27,337 nt of DNA from Basidiobolus ranarum (GCA_040143965.1 JASJQH010000123.1:1-27337); one strand, 5' to 3'. Shown: positions 8,544-18,425, counted from the stretch's first letter. Program-made: numbers and translations. The notes: a model not told the origin generated them from the letters alone.

Positions 8544-10601
8544 ATGTCACAGCTTCGATTATCAGAAGAGTTAATCCCCCTCATCATTTTACAACTTGCA
8601 CACGAAAAACATACACTTTATTCTCTACTCACAGTCAACAAGTTCTTTTTCCATACGGCTGCACCTATTCTGTACAAGAATCCTTTTCAACCATTCTTTT
8701 GGCCTAATTATTCGGAACCCATAAAACGAAAGATTCTGTACCTCCTCTTAGCTTCCTCGAATCTTCTACCTGAACTGCTTAAACACACAACTGGAATATT
8801 GGACTTGGCCTTAACAGATTGGGATCCTCCAACTGGCCCGTTTACAGTAAATTATCTAGATTACTACACCGAGATTAATTACTCTGAGTGGGAGAATATT
8901 TCCGAGGCACCTTTTTCTTATTCTGTAGGTAACTCTAGTCTTGAGACTGGATTTGGCCAAATCACCCACCTCTTATTTTGCAATTACAATGCAGTGAAGA
9001 TTAGAAATATTTATTTACCAATCTTTAACGTTAAACCTTACTTTCCGATAGTTGTAAGTTTGTCTTCTGTGCGAAGAATCAACTTTCATAGGTTTTATGA
9101 AGATGGGTATTGCACCAACGACCAAAATATCGTGACGATACAGGATGCTATTGAGTTTGTTAAAATTCTTGTTGAGACCTTTGACAACACCTTAACTGAG
9201 ATAAAGATCCCAGATTTAACTGACTTGAAGCGTTATGGAATTCGATCGGATGTACAAATTTCGGATATAATCAGAATCCTGATACGACCTCGAGTAATTG
9301 ATGTGCATGACTCCTACGATTTTTGTCAGTATCTTCAAGGTCCTACTACTGAGCACCTTCGCGTCTTTGGTGGGCCACTCATGCAACATAGTCAAAGAAT
9401 ACAAAACTGGGACTCGGCATCTTTATTTCAGCGTTGTCCTAAATTAGAAAAAATCCGCTTTATGTCATCGCAACCAAATAGTTTCAAATGGGCAGTGGAG
9501 AGACGTGATTTACTTCATGATTTCGACTCCGCTTTAAGTAGTACGTCAAATATCAAACTACCACCTCTTCAAGAAGTTGACATGTTATGTCAGCATTGCC
9601 CTACTCTTCCCATTGTTCAGGATATCGTCTATGCATTCAGGAATACAATCAAGAGCATCACTGTGTCAGATAAAATACTCCCTAATCTCCACCCTGACTC
9701 TCTCAGCTGGGATTGGTTACTGCCTAATCTTGTGAAAATCAAAATTAGTGAAGCAGACTTATCTTTGTTTGACTTTGGATCACTCAATTTGTGTCCATCT
9801 TTGCAAGAGCTTTACCTATCCAGCAAGTATGACTTTCGCGAGCATGGAACTCCAATTGAATTTGGTCCGGTACTTAAGCTATCAAGTCTCCGAAAAATCA
9901 AATTGGAGTCCGGAATAACGTCTAAATTCGATTTTGACTCTCTCAAATACTCACCATTACTGGAATCACTTATACTTCGCGAATCAAACTCATTTCTTCC
10001 CATGAGATCAGCGGATTCACCTTGCTGGACATGGACATGGGATTGGAATTTGCCGAATTTAAAAGAATTGTTCCTGGCAGGAGAATCAGCTGTCCTTTTC
10101 CAATTTCGTTTGTTGGAGTCATGTCCGCCACTGGAGTTTCTTAAACTGGTGATATATGATTACCATCGATCGTTGTTTTTAGATGAAATACCTACAAAAG
10201 ATTCACCCTTACCTACAGAATTCGTGAAACAAGCAAGATCAAGAAAGAAAATTAAACAAAATTCAATATTTATACTTCAAGGAAAGTGGGAACTCTCTGG
10301 GAAGACTATACCTACTCTCTTGCAACGATACATGTCTCATATCACGGATATCCAACTGACTGACATTCAAGGTTTAACGGCTATAGATGTCATAAATGCA
10401 ACTAAAGAGCTGACTCGTATTAAAGTTGTACGTTGTACCATATGCTTGACAGATACTGACATAGAGCAAAGTGGAATGCATGTGATAGACCGTTGCTTAT
10501 ACGATAAAGGGTGGAGAAGTATTGGCAGGATCGACTCTGTAAACTATATCATGGGTTATAAAGCAAATATCAATACGATAAGACCCTATTTACGCACATA
10601 A
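8544..10601 (+). CDS. Copy D: F-box-like/LRR-like protein, 685 aa
   Basis: The frame is open from 8406, but I place the start at ATG 8544 because the family N-terminus begins there (MSQLRLSEELIPLI) and the preceding 46 codons have no counterpart in other copies. The F-box-like segment is followed by LLASSNLLPELL, GPFTVNYLDYYTEINYSEW, LLFCNYNAVKIRNIYLPI and RINFHRFYEDGYC. The LRR-like body has SWDWLLPNLVKIKI and WTWDWNLPNLKELFL, then GESAVLFQFRLLESCPPLE. The ending is DSVNYIMGYKANIN..., with a longer C-terminal extension than B and C. Copy D is the closest intact relative by eye of truncated copy A and of the decaying copy J at the right edge. No intron signals interrupt the frame. Function inferred as for the family: presumed SCF receptor, substrate unknown. 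Confidence 0.8.
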   Translation: MSQLRLSEELIPLIILQLAHEKHTLYSLLTVNKFFFHTAAPILYKNPFQPFFWPNYSEPIKRKILYLLLASSNLLPELLKHTTGILDLALTDWDPPTGPFTVNYLDYYTEINYSEWENISEAPFSYSVGNSSLETGFGQITHLLFCNYNAVKIRNIYLPIFNVKPYFPIVVSLSSVRRINFHRFYEDGYCTNDQNIVTIQDAIEFVKILVETFDNTLTEIKIPDLTDLKRYGIRSDVQISDIIRILIRPRVIDVHDSYDFCQYLQGPTTEHLRVFGGPLMQHSQRIQNWDSASLFQRCPKLEKIRFMSSQPNSFKWAVERRDLLHDFDSALSSTSNIKLPPLQEVDMLCQHCPTLPIVQDIVYAFRNTIKSITVSDKILPNLHPDSLSWDWLLPNLVKIKISEADLSLFDFGSLNLCPSLQELYLSSKYDFREHGTPIEFGPVLKLSSLRKIKLESGITSKFDFDSLKYSPLLESLILRESNSFLPMRSADSPCWTWTWDWNLPNLKELFLAGESAVLFQFRLLESCPPLEFLKLVIYDYHRSLFLDEIPTKDSPLPTEFVKQARSRKKIKQNSIFILQGKWELSGKTIPTLLQRYMSHITDIQLTDIQGLTAIDVINATKELTRIKVVRCTICLTDTDIEQSGMHVIDRCLYDKGWRSIGRIDSVNYIMGYKANINTIRPYLRT

Positions 10602-10685
10602 ACCTTGACCCAAAGTTTCCACCTAAGATGGTAAAGATCTAAGTCGAAGGAGTAGGCTCTTCATTGTTTTAGTTCAGTTCACTCT

Positions 10686-11303
10686 AATTGTGCCCGTCTT
10701 TTGAAGAACTTTGGCAAATCCCAAAAATTCAATTTTGACTCGCTCAAATACTCTTATTTACTGGAATCCCTCATACTTTACGAAATTGGCTCACCTCTTC
10801 CAACTAATTTACCTTGCTGGACCTAGAATTGCATCCAAAGTGATTGAATCTTACTAGAGAATCAGCTGACATTGTTCAATTCTGTTTACTGGATTCCTCT
10901 CGACTATTGCAATATCTCGAACAGATTACGTAAATTACCGCATAGACTATAAACAAAAACGATCTCCGTAATGCTTTTAATTATGATTGCTTTCGCCAGA
11001 AATTACTAGCATTAGATATAAATGCAGAGAATACACTACCAGAAAGATATATGTACGACTATATACGTATTACAGAGTTGTTTAACTAACTTTAAAGTAT
11101 GAGTTTGTTAATAATAATTAAAAAATATCCATTCGGAACATATGCCATATCGAAGAAACCTTCTAATGCCACCAAATTTGCCTCATATTGTAGAAAGTAC
11201 TACGTCATATTTGACAAAAGCTGAGTTGGAACAAACTGAAATGGTTATGAAAGAAGCTATTGGAGGTACTATCGGCTCGGTGAGTTACAGAATGGATTGG
11301 TGA
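10686..11303 (+). pseudogene. Decayed B/C-type F-box-family copy (3' half)
   Basis: At 10686-10922 the DNA reproduces in broken frames the blocks LCPSFEEL, FDSLKYS-LLESLIL, the SLPT..LPCWT region (with a TAG inside the second Trp motif), ESA...QF.LLDS and LQYL. The middle is eroded; a weak match to 'LSLDEIP' may lie near 11006-11050. At 11178-11303 a 41-codon frame is fully open and ends in the family C-terminus (LPHIVES, then GTIGSVSYRMDW and TGA). That ending is almost the same as copy C, which places the relic in the B/C subgroup. The F-box half is missing. Confidence 0.7.
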
Positions 11304-11633
11304 TTTGTAACAGTTAACCAAATAGAAGCAAGAATTAACACATTGCTGTTCAATGTAGAGTGTGTGATGCTATATATGGATTTAGGTATGGTGACAAAAG
11401 AACTAAGAAACATATATATCATATATGACTTCTTAAATGATGGTTCATTGGAATATTAGAGTTAAGATCCTAAATATTCAAATATCAAATTTAGCACATT
11501 TCGTAAGTATAAAAGTTGCTAGAGGAGTATTAAAATTAATTCCATGTTTGTCTCATTATGACGAAACCTAATTCCATTGAGGTGGTAATGTTGACAGAAA
11601 AATATCAACCAGTAATGGCAGTAATGTATATAT

Positions 11634-11676
11634 AAATGACTATGAATATTTTGTTACACCTTAACTGAAATAAGGG
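11634..11676 (+). pseudogene. Short permuted family relic
   Basis: A segment resembling the D-S-Y-x-F-C block (residue about 250 in copy B) runs directly into TLTEIR (residue about 210 in copy B), that is, in reversed order relative to the intact genes. The same junction occurs at 21746-21790. It is too short to assign to a subgroup. Confidence 0.4.
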
Positions 11677-11692
11677 ATCAAGGCCACTTTAT

Positions 11693-12176
11693 CTAAGTGC
11701 TTATTCTTCCAATATGTCAATCATCAAACTACGCTAATAAAGATCCACCCAATATCAGATATCTCTTGGATTAACCGAAACAGTGACATCTTTGGAGTGG
11801 ACTGTCCTCGAAATACTATAACTTATCATCTCATATGTTTCTATAAAATATCAGTTTCTTTCAATATTAACTAATAAATTTGTAACATTTGATGCTCGTA
11901 GGTGCTCATAAAATGTCCATTAGACTTATAAGAAGGATCGAAAAGTACCAGTTAGATCAGCAAATTTATGCTCATAAAACACCAGAATTCCATGGTAATT
12001 GGCGGTTATACTTAGGCCTGAAACCATTCCTTTAGGCGTAGTTGGGATGCCGTGATCTCCATTGTGTCTGAAAATAAACACGGCTTATCAAAGGATTATT
12101 TTTAATCCTTTTTGTTTCCTTGCTAACATATTAGACTGTTGCTCATTCTTGCACAAATCTAGGTTTTACTTTAGCG
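11693..12176 (+). repeat. Upstream repeat unit of copy E (matches 15676-16208)
   Basis: Collinear with the DNA in front of copy F: both have AGTGCT-ATTCTTCCA, AAAATATCAG-CTTTCAATAT, AAAATGTCCATTAGAC-TATAAG and AGAATTCCA-GGTAATTGGCG, and both lead into the start codon with a TTGCACAAATC element. The match shows that E and F arose by duplication of a unit including about 0.5 kb of upstream DNA. The unit contains a 38-bp inverted segment relative to F (12014-12051). Confidence 0.75.
12014..12051. repeat. 38-bp microinversion relative to the F upstream region
   Basis: The flanks on both sides are collinear with F (GGCGGTTATACTT on the left; GTGA-CTC-ATTGTGTCTG on the right), but the 38 bp between them are the reverse complement of 16045-16082 with only three mismatches. 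The core here reads GCCTGAAACCATTCC, and in F it reads GGAATGGTTTCAGGC. The segment contains a quasi-palindrome (GCCTgAAA...TTTAGGC), which could promote flipping. Confidence 0.8.
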
Positions 12177-14228
12177 ATGTCCTCATTTCAAATACCAGAA
12201 GATCTGATTACGCAGATTATTTCACATCTCGCATACGAAAAGCACACACTCCATTCCCTACTCACAGTTGATAAGTTGTGCTTCAACGTAGCCGCATCAG
12301 TTCTGTATAGGAATCCATTCCGCCCTTGCTATTGGTCTCGACCTTTAAGTATTAAACAGCGGGATGTTCTATACCTTCTCTTAGCTTCTGCGAACCTTCT
12401 ACAAAAACTGGAAAAATATTCAAATAAAACATTGACCTGGGCCTCAAGCGAATGGCAACCTCCACTCGGTCCTTTTACAGTGAACTATCTTCAGTACTAC
12501 ACCGAGATTGATTTCTCTCACTGGGGTGTTATCTCGGAGGAAAAATTTTCGTACGTAGTAGGTAATTCTAAACCCGAACCTGAGTTTTGCCGCTTTATTC
12601 ATCTCTTATTTTGCAAATATAATGCAAGGAATATCAAGAGTGTTTCTTTACCAATTTTGGATATGAAGCCGTACTTGCCGTTAGCTGCAAGATTATCTTC
12701 GCTGCAAAGAGTAGAATTTATAGTATATCATGATGGAATCTCGAGGACTGATAACCAAAATATCTTGACAATACAAGATGCCATCAGGTTTATTAAGATT
12801 CATGTTGATGTCTTTGACGACACTTTAACCGAGATAAAGGTCCCAGATCTTACTAACTTGAGGCGTCGTGTAATTGGATCGAATGAACAAATCTCGGATA
12901 TGATCAGAATCTTGAAACGACCTCAAGTAATTGATGTAGCTGACTCCTATGATTTTTCCCAATTTATCCAAGGCTCTATTGCTGACCATCTCCGAGTCTT
13001 CAGTGGCCCACACATGAGCTATGATGAGGGAATACAAGACTGGGACTCACTTTCTTTACTTCAGCGTTGTCCTAAATTGGAAAAAATCCACTTTAGTTCG
13101 ACTGAGCCAAACAGTTTTCGATGGGCAGTGGAGAGGCGAGATTCGCTTATAGACCCTGATTCCTCCTCAAGCAACCAGTCAGTCATCAAACTGCCACCTC
13201 TTCAAGATGTTGACATTATGTATGAGAATTGTGCAGCTCTTCCCAATGTTCAGGATATCATCTACGCTTTCAGAAATACCATAAAGAGTATCGCTGTAAA
13301 TGAAGATCGGCCCACCGGAGTCGGGCCTGAACCTCTCTGTTGGGACTGGTTGCTACCTAACCTTGTAAAGCTCCGTATCGAACAAGTGGATTTTTCATTA
13401 TTTGACTTTGGATCCCTCAATTTTTGCCCGTCTTTGGAAAAGATCTGCCTAGTTAGCAAGTGTGAGCATTCTCATCGTGGTAGAGATATTAGTCGTAGTA
13501 GCGGCAATGTGACCGAATTCGGCCCAGCACTTAGGTTACCAAATCTTCGGAAAATTCGATTAGAACACGAAGTATCTTACCAATTCAATTTTGACTCTCT
13601 CAAATACTCACCGTTACTGGAATCACTCACAATTACAGAATCGGGCTTATGTCTTCCGATAAGACTGGAAAACTCAGCTTGCTGGGCATGGACATGGGAC
13701 TGGAATTTGCCACATTTGAAACGGTTGGATCTGGAAGGTGAATCGGCGTTCCTCTTTCAATTCCGTTTATTGGAATCATGTCCACCACTGGAATATCTCT
13801 CACTGAGCATGAGGAAATACCATCGCGTATTATCGTTGGATGAGATCCCAAATACAAATTCATCTTTTCGTTCTAAATATGTGATCCCCGAAGTGTCAGA
13901 CAATGAGCTCATTCAAGGTCCAACATTTAAGCTCAATGGATGGTGGGAACTCACTGGGGAAACACTATATGTTCTCTCACGACGATACATGTCTCATGTC
14001 ACGTACATTGATCTTATTGGTACTGAAGGACTTACCCTTCTAGATGTCATCTATGCTACCCATACGCTTCCCCGTGCTCGATTTGTACATTCTACGTTAT
14101 ACTTGACAAATGATGATTTAGAAAATAACCCAATGCTCTCGAGGAGCTATACAAGATATGGCAAGGGATGGGAGTTCAGATGCTCAGTTGATTCTGTGGA
14201 TTACCTTATAGTATGTATTCCAAAATAG
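12177..14228 (+). CDS. Copy E: F-box-like/LRR-like protein, 683 aa
   Basis: Complete intronless frame starting at ATG 12177 (MSSFQIPEDLITQI), the position matching copy F. The F-box-like segment is TLHSLLTVDKLCFNVAASVL followed by YRNPFRPCYW. The next blocks are LLASANLLQKLEKY, PFTVNYLQYYTEIDFSHW, LLFCKYNARNIKSVSLPILD, FIKIHVDVFDDTLTEIKV and ILKRPQVIDVADSYDFSQFIQ. The LRR-like body has CWDWLLPNLVKLRI and WAWTWDWNLPHLKRLDLEGE. Between them a Ser/Arg/Gly loop (codons about 13473-13512) is several residues longer than in copies B-D. Copy F is the tandem sister, with long identical stretches in coding and flanking DNA. The C-terminus differs from B/C in reading CSVDSVDYLI. A role as a presumed SCF substrate receptor is inferred from architecture only. 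Confidence 0.8.
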   Translation: MSSFQIPEDLITQIISHLAYEKHTLHSLLTVDKLCFNVAASVLYRNPFRPCYWSRPLSIKQRDVLYLLLASANLLQKLEKYSNKTLTWASSEWQPPLGPFTVNYLQYYTEIDFSHWGVISEEKFSYVVGNSKPEPEFCRFIHLLFCKYNARNIKSVSLPILDMKPYLPLAARLSSLQRVEFIVYHDGISRTDNQNILTIQDAIRFIKIHVDVFDDTLTEIKVPDLTNLRRRVIGSNEQISDMIRILKRPQVIDVADSYDFSQFIQGSIADHLRVFSGPHMSYDEGIQDWDSLSLLQRCPKLEKIHFSSTEPNSFRWAVERRDSLIDPDSSSSNQSVIKLPPLQDVDIMYENCAALPNVQDIIYAFRNTIKSIAVNEDRPTGVGPEPLCWDWLLPNLVKLRIEQVDFSLFDFGSLNFCPSLEKICLVSKCEHSHRGRDISRSSGNVTEFGPALRLPNLRKIRLEHEVSYQFNFDSLKYSPLLESLTITESGLCLPIRLENSACWAWTWDWNLPHLKRLDLEGESAFLFQFRLLESCPPLEYLSLSMRKYHRVLSLDEIPNTNSSFRSKYVIPEVSDNELIQGPTFKLNGWWELTGETLYVLSRRYMSHVTYIDLIGTEGLTLLDVIYATHTLPRARFVHSTLYLTNDDLENNPMLSRSYTRYGKGWEFRCSVDSVDYLIVCIPK

Positions 14229-14730
14229 GCCTCAGAACTAAGGACATATATACGTATCTAATAAATACTCATAATCAAGGGGGAAAATTGCAGTCATTTC
14301 GAATGTTGCCGACATCCATTAGTGTATATTTACTGAGTGCTTTGCTGACAAGTGATCACGTTAGACCTATATTGGATTTGACATAGTTCGGAAAATTAGA
14401 TTGTAATCTCTAGCAGACGATAGAGTGCACTTTGATGACGTAAAGGAACAGAAAATTATGTAAATGTAATGTATGCTTCTAATCATTAACTACTTTGCAA
14501 GAGTTGTCGATACATATCTTATATTAAGTAATTTCTCTACAAAAGACATGATATTGACTGTTCTCTTGGTTTATTGGGTTCTACTTTTTGACTGAGAACC
14601 ATCAATTGCTATTGCTCTTTCAGTATTCCAAATCTTAGAAATCTAAATACATCGTTAACAATCTTCGAAAGTCTTGGTTTGGCATATCTGGAATTTAATC
14701 CGATTGAAGCAAAGGCTGCTATTCTTTAAG
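14229..14730 (+). repeat. 3' flank repeat of copy E (matches 18282-18770)
   Basis: Shared landmarks with the copy F 3' flank include ACGTAT-TAAT-AATACT-ATAATCA just after the stop, TAGAGTG-ACTTTGAT with AAAGGAAC, GATACATATCTTATAT, and a TTATTG-ATTC element. It extends the E/F duplication unit about 0.5 kb beyond the stop codon. Confidence 0.6.
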
Positions 14731-14751
14731 GGCGGAGTATTGTATTGAGGG

Positions 14752-14830
14752 ATATTGCCGGGCATTGTCCTCGGATGGAATACTGCTAGCAGATACTAAT
14801 TTACTTTCTGCATCTGTGAACCGACAGAGT
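14752..14830 (+). pseudogene. Relic of a G/I-type copy
   Basis: Reads as RYCRALSSDGILLADTNLL followed by S-x-S-V-N, clearly the counterpart of RYCRELSLEEILPTDTYLL...SVN in copy I (26253-26320). It is short, isolated and without a usable frame around it. Confidence 0.65.
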
Positions 14831-15485
14831 TACCTCCATTTGTACACATTACAATCAGTTAATCAGTTTTGAGCTCAACTTTTTTTTACAATAGAATTAC
14901 ATATTATTGGCAAAATTTCTATTTCGACAATAGAAGTACATATCGTCAATATTTCTAAATACATGTTAGATAATTCCCAAACTTTTAACATTATGGCTTT
15001 TATCATTATCATTGCATGTTTCCTCTGAATATTCTTTACTTGCACCAATCACATCACTTAGAATCAGTGAATGAGCAACACAAGTCTAGCAACGTATTCA
15101 AATTGTAATGAAGGCAACTTTCCAATACTAAAAACATTTATATATGTCATAGATGTTAAGAAAATGATGTAGTCAGTAATTTATTCATTGAATATGATTC
15201 ATGAAGCAGTTTGTTCAACTAAATATCTGGTAATCTACATCATGTTCATGAAAAAAATTACTCTGTACAGAAATGCAAATTATAGGAAGTCTATTCCGTC
15301 TCTCCAGTAGTAACAAACATATGTATCAAAGCTGGTTTGTTCAAGGGAATATCTTCCACAGCCTGACAAATTGTATGCAATGTGGTAGATAGATCGTTTT
15401 GGGATCAAAAACATTGAAATTGTGATCAATATTTAGTGGAACACTAACTAGGAAATTTATTGGATTTGTGTGCATTGTTGGAATG

Positions 15486-15660
15486 GCTTAATTTCAACAT
15501 TGGAGAGTATCTTCGAACATTGTCTTTGGATGATATACTCAGAACATATTTGCTTTCTAAATGAAGTTAGTCACGAATGCCACGAACTCTACTTGAAAGG
15601 GTTTGAGCTCCCTGCAGAGGCATTATGTAACTCGAGCCGTATATGTTGACTTGATCCAAC
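15486..15660 (+). pseudogene. Relic of a family copy (C-terminal region)
   Basis: 15486-15570 reads GEYLRTLSLDDILRTYLLSK and then a TGA, matching the block 'EYHRSLSMDEIPRIDSPLLSES' of copies C and D. The following DNA (GAGCTCCCTGCAGAGGCATT) resembles 'GAGCTCTGTGGAGAGTGGGA' of copy C. Frameshifted and non-coding. Confidence 0.55.
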
Positions 15661-15675
15661 ATCTCAGTTTATATA

Positions 15676-16208
15676 TCTAACTAAGTGCTGATTCTTCCAG
15701 TATATCTTTGTGTTAATCCGGTAATAAAGTTGAGCTGAAAATCAGAATTAGCATTTCCAAAGCAGTACAACGTTTCTACATCCTTAACATTCCCTATTCC
15801 ACCCTAAAGACGTCACTATCTCGAATATCTGAAGTTCGCTTAACATCTCACGTGTTTCATCTACAAAATATCAGCTGCTTTCAATATCGACTAATGATAA
15901 ATCAGCAACAATAGTGCACTTTCCGCTCGCATACTCTGATAAAATGTCCATTAGACCTATAAGAAGGATCGAAGACTACTAGTTAGATCAGCAAGTTTAT
16001 CCTCAAAAAATACCAGAATTCCACGGTAATTGGCGGTTATACTTAGCATCCTAACTATGCCTAAAGGAATGGTTTCAGGCCTGTGACCTCGATTGTGTCT
16101 GATAAAAAGTACTGCCTATCAAAGGATTAAGAATAATACTTTTCTACTTCCTTACTGACATACTTGACTGTAGCTCCTTCTTGCACAAATCGGGGTTATA
16201 CTTTAACA
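15676..16208 (+). repeat. Upstream repeat unit of copy F (matches 11693-12176)
   Basis: Collinear partner of the DNA before copy E, including AAAATGTCCATTAGACC, GAAGGATCGA, TTAGATCAGCAA and the last 40 bp before the ATG. It carries the opposite orientation of the 38-bp segment at 16045-16082. Confidence 0.75.
16045..16082. repeat. 38-bp microinversion partner
   Basis: Reverse complement (three mismatches) of 12014-12051, with collinear flanks on both sides. Which orientation is ancestral cannot be told from two copies. Confidence 0.8.
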
Positions 16209-18281
16209 ATGTCCTCAATTCCAATACCAAAAGAACTAATTCCTCAAATCATTGCACAACTCGCTTACGAAAAGCAAACACTCCATTCTCTACTTACAGT
16301 TAATAAGTTGTGCTTCAACGCAGCCGCATCAGTTCTGTATAGGAATCCATTCCGCCCTTGCTATTGGTCTCAACCTTTGAGTATTAAAAAGCGGGATGTT
16401 CTATACCTTCTCTTAGCTTCTGCGAAACTTCTACGAAAACTGACAAAATATTCAAAAAAAATATTGGTCTGGGCCTCAAGTGAATGGGAACCTCCACTTG
16501 GCCCTTTTACAGTAAACTATCTTCAGTACTACACTGAGATTGACTACTCTCAATGGGACGTTATCACCACGGCAGCTTTTTCATACGTAGTAAGTAACTC
16601 TAGACCTGGACCTGAGTTTGGCCACTTTATCCATCTCTTATTTTGCAAATATAATGCAAGGAATATCAAGAGCGTTTCCTTGCCAATTTTGGATATGAAG
16701 CCGTACTTGCCATTAGCTGTGAGATTGTCTTCGCTGCGAAGAATAGAATTTTGTAGGGTATATCACGATGAAATCTTGTGTACCAATAACCAGAATATCG
16801 TGACAATACAAGATGCCATCAGGTTTATTAAGATTCATGTTAAGGTTTTTGACGACACTTTAACTGAGATAAAGATCCCAGATCTTACTGACTTGAAGTT
16901 TGATGGAATTCGGTCGAATGTACGAATCTCGGATATCATCAGAATCTTGAAACGACCGCAAGTAATTGACGTAGCTGATTCTTATGATTTTTGCCAGTTT
17001 ATCCAAGGCCCTATCGATAACCGTCTCCGGGTCCTCAATGGCCCATTCATGAGATACAGTGAAGGAGTACAAGACTGGGACTCGGCTTCTTTACTTCAGC
17101 GCTGTCCTAAATTGGAAAAAATCCGCTTCAGTTCGACTGAGCCAAACAGTTTTCGATGGGCAGTGGAGAGGCGAGATTCGCTAATAAACTCTGATTCTTC
17201 CTCAAGCAACCAGCCAGCCATCAAACTGGCACCTCTTCAAGATGTTCACATTATGTATCAGAATTGCGCGGCTCTTCCCATTGTCCAGGATATCATCTAT
17301 GCTTTCAGAGATACAATCAAGAATATCGATATGACGGATCATCAGCCAAGTGGACTCGGGCCTGAGCCTCTTTGTTGGGACTGGTTGCTACCGAACCTTG
17401 TAAAGATCCTTATCAATCAAGCGGATTTTGCATTGTTTGACTTTGGATCCCTTAACTTCTGCCCGTCTTTGGAAGAACTCTGCTTAATTAGCAGGTATGA
17501 GCATTTTGGTAGGAGCAGTAACAGTAGTAGTAGCAGCGGCACTGTGACCGATTTCGGCCCGGTACTTAGGCTACCAAATCTTCGGAAAATTCGATTGGAG
17601 CATGGAGTATCTTACCAATTCAATTTTGATTCTCTCAAATACTCACCGTTACTGGAGTCGCTCATACTTAAAGAATCGGGCTCATGTCTTCCGATACGAC
17701 CGGAAAACTCACCTTGCTGGGCATGGACATGGGACTGGAATTTGCCACATTTGAAGCAGTTAGATCTGGCTGGAGAATCAGCGATCCTCTTTCAATTCCG
17801 TTTTTTGGAATCATGCCCACCACTGGAACATCTCACACTGAGCACGGAGCGATATCATCGTTCATTATCCTTGGATGAGATACCAAAAACAAATTTCTCT
17901 TTTCGTTCTAAATATGTGATCCCAGGAGTGTCAAACAATGGATTCAGTTGCAGTCCAAAATATGTGCTCAATGGAAGGTGGGAACTCTCTGGGAAAACAT
18001 TATTTGTTCTCTCACAACGATATATGTCTCATGTCGTAGAAATTCATCTTAATGGTAATGAAGGATTTGCCGCTCTAGATGTCATCTATGCTACCCATAT
18101 GCTGCCCCGTGCTCGATTTGTATATTCTACGTTATACTTGACAGATGATGATGTAAAAACCAATGCAATGTTCTTGAAGGACTGTAAAGTACGTGCTAAA
18201 GGATGGAAGTTCTTAGGCTCTGCTGACTCTGTAAATTACGTTATAAAATGTATTCCAGCCCAAAATAGGCCTTGGAGCTAA
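16209..18281 (+). CDS. Copy F: F-box-like/LRR-like protein, 690 aa
   Basis: The frame opens earlier, but ATG 16209 (MSSIPIPKELIPQI) matches the start of copy E and is chosen here. The F-box-like segment is TLHSLLTVNKLCFNAAASVL followed by YRNPF. The order of blocks is as in E: PFTVNYLQYYTEIDYSQW, LLFCKYNARNIKSVSLPILD, LKRPQVIDVADSYDFCQFIQ, DWDSASLLQRCPKLEKIRF, CWDWLLPNLVKILI, WAWTWDWNLPHLKQLDLAGE. The loop between the two LRR-like Trp repeats contains a serine run (RSSNSSSSSG, codons 17511-17540) built on AGT/AGC repeats, longer than in any sister copy. The C-terminus ends DSVNYVI plus a short tail. Together with E and their flanks it forms the second tandem duplicate pair of the window. Confidence 0.8.
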   Translation: MSSIPIPKELIPQIIAQLAYEKQTLHSLLTVNKLCFNAAASVLYRNPFRPCYWSQPLSIKKRDVLYLLLASAKLLRKLTKYSKKILVWASSEWEPPLGPFTVNYLQYYTEIDYSQWDVITTAAFSYVVSNSRPGPEFGHFIHLLFCKYNARNIKSVSLPILDMKPYLPLAVRLSSLRRIEFCRVYHDEILCTNNQNIVTIQDAIRFIKIHVKVFDDTLTEIKIPDLTDLKFDGIRSNVRISDIIRILKRPQVIDVADSYDFCQFIQGPIDNRLRVLNGPFMRYSEGVQDWDSASLLQRCPKLEKIRFSSTEPNSFRWAVERRDSLINSDSSSSNQPAIKLAPLQDVHIMYQNCAALPIVQDIIYAFRDTIKNIDMTDHQPSGLGPEPLCWDWLLPNLVKILINQADFALFDFGSLNFCPSLEELCLISRYEHFGRSSNSSSSSGTVTDFGPVLRLPNLRKIRLEHGVSYQFNFDSLKYSPLLESLILKESGSCLPIRPENSPCWAWTWDWNLPHLKQLDLAGESAILFQFRFLESCPPLEHLTLSTERYHRSLSLDEIPKTNFSFRSKYVIPGVSNNGFSCSPKYVLNGRWELSGKTLFVLSQRYMSHVVEIHLNGNEGFAALDVIYATHMLPRARFVYSTLYLTDDDVKTNAMFLKDCKVRAKGWKFLGSADSVNYVIKCIPAQNRPWS
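17511..17540 (+). repeat. AGY microsatellite-like serine run inside copy F
   Basis: AGG AGC AGT AAC AGT AGT AGT AGC AGC GGC; the matching loop in copies C and G is only CGTAGTAGTAGTACT-like, and in E it is GATATTAGTCGTAGTAGC. This points to replication-slippage growth of a surface loop. Confidence 0.6.
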
Positions 18282-18425
18282 GAGTATTTGTACGTATATA
18301 ATGAATACTTATAATCATACTGACTTCTGCTTACTGCTCAATATCAAAGTAAATATTCGATACTTTTGCTGAATACTTTACAAACCAACAATCAAATTAT
18401 TGGATGTCATATAGCTCTGAATGCT

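Larger units (their letters stand above)
10602..12176. other. Spacer D-E holding relic copies and the E upstream repeat
   Basis: About 1.6 kb with no intact gene. From left to right it contains a decayed B/C-type copy (10686-11303), a short permuted relic (11634-11676), and from about 11693 a block of about 480 bp that is repeated upstream of copy F. Each is listed separately; the rest (about 11304-11633) is A+T-rich and unexplained. Confidence 0.5.
14229..15675. other. Spacer E-F with relics and 3' repeat
   Basis: About 1.45 kb with no intact gene. The first 500 bp (to about 14730) correspond to the 3' flank of copy F and, further on, to the DNA upstream of copy I. Relics of G/I-type C-terminal blocks lie at 14752-14830, and another relic at 15486-15660. 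The stretch 14840-15480 is A+T-rich and I recognise nothing in it. Confidence 0.5.

Noticed and set aside
16164-16208. 5' extension of copy F
   Set aside because: It would need a TTG start; ATG 16209 aligns with the start of copy E.
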